A stretch of 37,471 nucleotides of DNA, taken from positions 1 through 37,471 of the forward strand of contig DHEH01000012.1 in assembly GCA_002399785.1 (NCBI GenBank), read 5' to 3'. Under the pieces are notes generated by a model that was not told the origin of the DNA, did not search any database, and saw nothing but the letters and a program-made list of their open reading frames with translations. The stretch is from Caryophanales bacterium UBA4855. GTDB lineage: Bacteria > Bacillota_I > Bacilli_A > RFN20 > CAG-826. The translations under genes were made by a program, and so were the position numbers. This document shows positions 33,371 through 37,471 of this stretch, in pieces (positions within the stretch are counted from its first letter, which is position 1; every line of letters begins with the position of its first letter).

Positions 33371-34831
33371 TTAATAAAATTGCTTTAACTTAGCTAAATA
33401 TTCATCAGTTGGATTTTCAAATCTTCCGTACGCTTTAAAAAAGAAAAGAAAAGTTCTTCTACATTCACCGTTTCTATTTTTTGCAACTGTAATCGAAAGA
33501 ATATCAGCTCCTTCAGGTGCTTCAGGAATATTTTGGTTGTTGTCAGATTCTGGTTCATCTTGTTTAAGAGCATTTTGAAATTTTTGCTCTTTCTTTTGAC
33601 CACCAGTATCAATACCTTGATCTTTATAATAAGACTTCCTATAAAGAAGTAAAACTTGGTCAGCATCTTGTTCAATAGAACCTGATTGACGTAAATCACT
33701 TAATTGAGGTATTTTAACATCTCTTTTTTCAACATCTCTATTTAACTGAGCAACACAAATAATAGGTATTTTGAGTTCTCCAGCTAATTGTTTTAGTTTT
33801 CTAGTTCTGGCCGCAATTTTCTCTTGATCACTCTTTTTATCAAAACCTTTTTCATCAGCCAAAATGCCAATATGATCAACAACAATAAGGCCCAAACCAC
33901 CAGAATCTTTAGTTTGTTCATATAATTTTTTTGTTTTTACAATAACATCATCGATATTATTTTTACCGCTATCATCAAAATATAGTGGCGCAGATTCTAA
34001 ATCATGTGATTTTTCTTGGAGTCTTAATCTTTCGTCTCGTGACAAAATTCCTTTTTGGATCTTATCAAAAGGCACTTCAAGGACATTAGAAAATAATCTC
34101 GTAACCAACATTCTATTGTCCATTTCTAACGAGAAATAGCCAACTGCCTTTTTATTTGCTTTTGCTACGTTATAAGCAATATTAAGAGCCAAAGCAGACT
34201 TTCCAATTGAAGGACGGGCCGCTAAAACAATTAAGTTTCCAGGATTTAAGCCGTTAATAATTTTATCTAAATCATTATAGTTTGTTCTGTATCCAGTGAT
34301 TGCATCTCCACCAGTTGAACTAATAATTTCTTTAGCTAAAGAAACACTAATCTCTCCAACACGTTCAAATTCTTCAACACGTCTTTCGCTAGCAATTTCA
34401 TTTAAACTATTTTGAGCTGTAGTAACAAAAGAACCAATATCATCAATTGGATTTTTATTATAAGAATTAATAACTTTCTCCATTTGCATCAAATAATTAC
34501 GAAGAAGAGTCTTGTCTTTTAATTGACGTACATAAAAGTTAACATCACTAGCCGAGGTAACCAATTGACAGATTTGAGTAATATAATCTACACCACCAAT
34601 TATTTCTAAAGTTTTGTTATCACTTAAATAAGAAATAACAGCAGCACTCTCGATTATTTTTGAACTTTCAAAAGCATTCTTAACTGCATCATAAATAGGT
34701 TTGTTATGACCATTATCCCAATAAAAGTCTTCGCTATCCAACTTCAAAAACGCTTCATAACTGTCACGTTGATCAAGGATAATGGATCCTAATACAATTT
34801 TCTCAGCTTGTTCATCAAAAGGATATTGCAT
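33371..34831 (-). CDS. dnaB: Replicative DNA helicase
   Basis: This is the hexameric fork helicase (DnaC in B. subtilis naming). The N-terminal domain starts PFDEQAEKIVLGSIILD; the RecA-like domain has Walker A AARPSIGKSALALN (Lys211), EMDNRMLVTRL, LIVVDHIG and the LSDLRQSGSIEQDADQVLLLYR motif. Residues about 404-441 (GGQKKEQKFQ through NIPEAPEG) are an extra hydrophilic loop between the two final motifs, where most DnaBs have ten or so residues. It overlaps rplI by one base; gdpP-rplI-dnaB is the standard order. Confidence 0.97.
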   Translation of the reverse strand: MQYPFDEQAEKIVLGSIILDQRDSYEAFLKLDSEDFYWDNGHNKPIYDAVKNAFESSKIIESAAVISYLSDNKTLEIIGGVDYITQICQLVTSASDVNFYVRQLKDKTLLRNYLMQMEKVINSYNKNPIDDIGSFVTTAQNSLNEIASERRVEEFERVGEISVSLAKEIISSTGGDAITGYRTNYNDLDKIINGLNPGNLIVLAARPSIGKSALALNIAYNVAKANKKAVGYFSLEMDNRMLVTRLFSNVLEVPFDKIQKGILSRDERLRLQEKSHDLESAPLYFDDSGKNNIDDVIVKTKKLYEQTKDSGGLGLIVVDHIGILADEKGFDKKSDQEKIAARTRKLKQLAGELKIPIICVAQLNRDVEKRDVKIPQLSDLRQSGSIEQDADQVLLLYRKSYYKDQGIDTGGQKKEQKFQNALKQDEPESDNNQNIPEAPEGADILSITVAKNRNGECRRTFLFFFKAYGRFENPTDEYLAKLKQFY

Positions 34832-35280
34832 TATTTTTCCTCGCTAACATGTACCTTGATAGTAGCAATGACACCCTTATATAACTCAATTTTTAAATTT
34901 GTAACACCAAAAGCATTGATTTGATACTTATCAACGATTTTTCTTTTATCGATATCAATTCCAAATTCTTTGGATAATTTTTGGCCAACTTCCTTATAAG
35001 AAATAGTTCCAATCATTCTTCCGTCTTTTGCCGCTTTTGAAATGAATTCAAGAGTAATAGATTCTAATTTGCTCTTATTTTCTTCAGCAATATTTTTAAG
35101 TTTTTCTTGTCTAATTCGTTCTTCTTCGTTTTGTTGTTCTAATACTTTTACGCTTGTCTCAGTCATTTTTACAGCTAAACGTTTTGGAATTAAAAAATTC
35201 AAAGCGTAACCATCTTTTACTTCTTTAGTTTCGCCTTTTTTCCCAATACTTTTAACATCTTGTAATAAAATTACTTTCAT
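34831..35280 (-). CDS. rplI: 50S ribosomal protein L9
   Basis: L9 binds domain V of 23S rRNA near the L1 stalk and limits frameshifting. The 149 residues begin MKVILLQDVKSIGKKGE and continue VKDGYALNFLIPKRLA, the L9 signature. A long central helix (about 40-75) leads to the C-terminal domain (GRMIGTISYKEVGQKL). It starts two bases after gdpP and overlaps dnaB by one. Confidence 0.97.
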   Translation of the reverse strand: MKVILLQDVKSIGKKGETKEVKDGYALNFLIPKRLAVKMTETSVKVLEQQNEEERIRQEKLKNIAEENKSKLESITLEFISKAAKDGRMIGTISYKEVGQKLSKEFGIDIDKRKIVDKYQINAFGVTNLKIELYKGVIATIKVHVSEEK

Positions 35281-35282
35281 CT

Positions 35283-37316
35283 TTATTCTCCCTTCTTAAT
35301 CGAAGTTCTAGCATCACTTAAATAAGTGCCTAAAACATCTAATAATTTATCTTTTACTTCACTGATGGTTGTTTTCTTTAATAACGCAGCCGCTTGTGAT
35401 AAATGTCCACCGCCATCAAGTTTTTCACATATAATTTGAACATTAACTGTTCCGTCACTTCTTGCACTAATACGAACTTCGCTATCTGAAGTTCTTCCGA
35501 TAACAAAACAGGCATTTATTCCTTTTAGTTGCATACATTGATTTCCAACTTTAGCGAGAGTTGAAGCTTCAAGTATCTCGTCTTCTTCAGCCATACAATA
35601 GACTATTCCATAATATGGTGTTTGCATCGTTGATATAATTTTATTAATCAAAACATATTCTTCGTATTCATCCTTTAACAAATCGTCAGCTATTCCGTTA
35701 TCAGCGCCATATTCTTTCAAAATTAATGAAGCATCAAAGGTTCTAATACCAACACTTTTATTTTTATAAAAGCCGGTATCAAGAAATATTCCTGACAACA
35801 TAATTGTCGCAAAAATTGAATCTAATTGAATTCCGCCATTCGCATTTGCAACACTATTATATTTGATTAACTCAGCAATAAGTTCGCAAGAACTACTTGC
35901 GCCAGGTTCAATATAAGACAAAACAGGATTATCAATAAAATCTTCAGCTCTTCTATGGTGATCAATTACGACAACTTTTGGACTGTCTTCTAAAATTTTT
36001 GGACAAATTGTCATCGATGGTTTACTAACATCTACAACAATAATTAAAGTAGTCGCTGAAACAAGTCCAAAAACATCTTTACAGTTAGCAGTTATCTTTT
36101 GAAGTTGTTCTCTATTAAATAAAGAAGTCATTGCTGCTCTAGCTTTTCTTTCAAAAAATTTTGGCTCATAAACAACTACTGATGGTTTTTTACAATAATC
36201 ACAAATAGCTTTAATACCTAAACAAGCACCAATAGCGTCCATATCAGCCATTGTGTGGCCCATAATTATAATATTGCTAGATCTACCGATTAAACCAATT
36301 AAAGAGTCACCAACAACTCTAACTTTAACCTTATTACGTTTTTCAATAGCTTCGGATTTTCCACCATAAAACTCAAGTTCACTACCATATTTTGAAATAA
36401 CTGCTTGATCGCCACCTCTACTCATAGCAATATCAATAGCGTTACTAGCCATATCGTTTAATTTATTAACATCAGGGAAATCATGAGCAAATCCAATAGA
36501 TAAAGTTGGTCTAATTTGCTCATGAGCACCAACTTGTCTCACATTATCTAATAACGAAAAACCATCTTTTTTCATTTTATCAAGCGAAGAAAAATTACAA
36601 ACAGCAAAATATGCATCATTTCTAATATGTCTAATTACAACATTAAAAATCTTTGCGTAATTATAAATCTCGTTTCTTACTTTTGTTATTACATCGTTAT
36701 TGTCGTCACCGCCATTACCCATAACATCAACATAATTATCGATTGTTATTAATCCAACACAAGTTGCTTGGTCTTTAGCATATCTACTTAGTGTTTCATA
36801 TTCACTGACATCTTTAAATAAAAATAATCCAGCACTTCTTAAATATTCAACCTCATATTGAACACCATCCTGAGTAATTTTTAAGGTATTTCCGATATCT
36901 TTTTCTAAAAAATCTTTAAGCTTAGGACACCATTCATAAATATTAAGGTTTACAATATTTATTTGTCTTTGGAGTAATAAATCTGACTCCCAAAGAACGA
37001 TTCCTTTTTCATCGCAAACAACAAACGCCAATTTTCCAAACAAATAAGCCTCTTTAATATCAGAACCTATAATTTCACTTGTCCTTATGTCGCTTAATTG
37101 TCTAGATTTATTAATTTTTGAAAGAATAGACCAAATATAAACACAATCTATAAAAACTAAGCCAAAAAAGACATAAACAAGGTATTCAACTTTAACAAGT
37201 TCATACAAGTTCCAAATATTGAGAAGATATAAAGTTAAAAAAGCTCCAACAAGCACAATCTCTATTAGTGTTAAAAACAAAGTTAATCGTTTTAATTTGT
37301 TTATTTTCTCGTTCAT
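35283..37316 (-). CDS. gdpP: Cyclic-di-AMP phosphodiesterase GdpP
   Basis: GdpP hydrolyses c-di-AMP to pApA and so influences potassium, osmolyte and cell-wall balance. The 677-residue protein has two N-terminal membrane segments (about 13-33 and 43-65), a PAS-like region (about 85-170), a degenerate GGDEF domain (about 185-310), and DHH/DHHA1 domains. The DHH metal motifs are GHTMADMD (His354, Asp358, Asp360), VVDV near 427-430 and VIDHHRR (DHH 452-454). The DHHA1 end has GGGHLSQAA. AAGGAA precedes the ATG. First gene of the operon gdpP-rplI-dnaB-walJ-rlmH-unknown. Confidence 0.96.
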   Translation of the reverse strand: MNEKINKLKRLTLFLTLIEIVLVGAFLTLYLLNIWNLYELVKVEYLVYVFFGLVFIDCVYIWSILSKINKSRQLSDIRTSEIIGSDIKEAYLFGKLAFVVCDEKGIVLWESDLLLQRQINIVNLNIYEWCPKLKDFLEKDIGNTLKITQDGVQYEVEYLRSAGLFLFKDVSEYETLSRYAKDQATCVGLITIDNYVDVMGNGGDDNNDVITKVRNEIYNYAKIFNVVIRHIRNDAYFAVCNFSSLDKMKKDGFSLLDNVRQVGAHEQIRPTLSIGFAHDFPDVNKLNDMASNAIDIAMSRGGDQAVISKYGSELEFYGGKSEAIEKRNKVKVRVVGDSLIGLIGRSSNIIIMGHTMADMDAIGACLGIKAICDYCKKPSVVVYEPKFFERKARAAMTSLFNREQLQKITANCKDVFGLVSATTLIIVVDVSKPSMTICPKILEDSPKVVVIDHHRRAEDFIDNPVLSYIEPGASSSCELIAELIKYNSVANANGGIQLDSIFATIMLSGIFLDTGFYKNKSVGIRTFDASLILKEYGADNGIADDLLKDEYEEYVLINKIISTMQTPYYGIVYCMAEEDEILEASTLAKVGNQCMQLKGINACFVIGRTSDSEVRISARSDGTVNVQIICEKLDGGGHLSQAAALLKKTTISEVKDKLLDVLGTYLSDARTSIKKGE

Positions 37317-37330
37317 AAAATTCCTTATAT

Positions 37331-37354
37331 CTTTTCTATTATATAATAGAAAAG
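37331..37354 (-). promoter_or_regulatory. 24-base perfect palindrome over the gdpP -10
   Basis: CTTTTCTATTAT at 37331-37342 is followed directly by its exact complement. It contains a minus-strand TATAAT (37338-37343) 21 bases before the gdpP start. It may be an operator, or in RNA a hairpin close to the ribosome-binding site. A second inverted repeat, ACTAATTT/AAATTAGT, lies upstream at 37363-37387. Confidence 0.5.
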
Positions 37355-37407
37355 GCTAAAAAACTAATTTTTAGAAAGTAAATTAGTCATTTAAAAATTA
37401 TGTTTTC

Positions 37408-37435
37408 AAAATCCCCTGCAAATCCCTATTATTTT
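37408..37435 (+). repeat. Dispersed 28-base motif, copy 4
   Basis: Core CCCCTGCAAATCCC followed by TATTATTTT, with AAAAT at the left. It lies directly after a minus-strand terminator and before the gdpP promoter. Confidence 0.7.
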
Positions 37436-37440
37436 TATAA

Positions 37441-37463
37441 AAAAAGCATCCGTTAGGATGCTT
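37441..37463 (-). terminator. Terminator of a minus-strand gene beyond the window
   Basis: AAGCATCC (37444-37451) and GGATGCTT (37456-37463) form a perfect stem with a four-base loop. On the minus strand seven T follow. The gene it ends lies past the right edge. Confidence 0.85.
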
Positions 37464-37471
37464 GTTTTAAT

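Noticed and set aside
1..37471. Mollicutes code with UGA as tryptophan
   Set aside because: Proteins use TGG for Trp at conserved positions, prfB is present and its frameshift stop is TGA.
1..37471. CRISPR array, tRNA, rRNA, prophage or intact insertion sequence
   Set aside because: No regularly spaced repeats, no cloverleaf apart from the tmRNA ends, and no transposase, integrase or phage structural gene seen on either strand.

Overview
The window is AT-rich chromosomal DNA from a low-GC Gram-positive bacterium of the Bacilli, near Erysipelotrichales or other uncultured gut lineages related to Mollicutes. The evidence is gene order: secA-prfB, prfA-prmC-tsaC-rpiB, dnaX-ybaB-recR-tmk-holB-ricT-rsmI and gdpP-rplI-dnaB-walJ-rlmH are all Firmicutes arrangements. 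Tryptophan is written TGG throughout and an RF2 gene is present, so UGA is a stop codon and the code is standard. This placement rests on gene content and order, not on a database search.

Layout. 1-3592: a DegV protein (+), a DUF2156-GNAT fusion (-), a lone YolD-like protein (+) and a small membrane protein (-). 3613-11672 (-): glyA, then secA-prfB-yitT-uvrB, tightly packed. prfB needs a +1 frameshift. 11739-16552 (-): prfA-prmC-tsaC-rpiB, a terminator, then the competence genes comFA and comFC. 16689-22921 (+): the replication and repair operon dnaX to rsmI. 22918-25477 (-): pyrG followed by a RluD-type pseudouridine synthase. 25796-27385 (-): a broken catalase gene with a PerR-box-like site upstream. 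27548-29761 (-): an M18 aminopeptidase and an AraC/GyrI-like regulator. 30161-30531 (-): tmRNA, with a textbook promoter and terminator. 30706-31755 (+): a membrane protein. 31809-37316 (-): gdpP-rplI-dnaB-walJ-rlmH and a small unknown gene.

Most genes are housekeeping: DNA replication and repair, translation termination and ribosome rescue, protein export, nucleotide synthesis and c-di-AMP turnover. They are packed with overlaps of 1-23 bases, and two convergent pairs share stop-codon bases.

The most unusual signal is a 28-base motif with core CCCYTGCCAATCCC. It occurs four times, always in the same orientation, in the long intergenic gaps next to transcription terminators (25681, 27527, 30065, 37408). 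A strong fifth match lies on the other strand inside prmC (15306). Its GGGATTGGCA core also appears in the ribosome-binding sites of tmk and prfB. Other points to check are a comFA ribosome-binding site buried in a terminator stem with a possible ATT start, an RF2 frameshift site without the usual internal Shine-Dalgarno, a long Asn/Gln-rich tail on RicT, an 82-base inverted-repeat element before pyrG, a GGGC start for pyrG, and perfect palindromes over the gdpP and secA promoters. I found no CRISPR array, tRNA, rRNA, prophage or intact insertion sequence.
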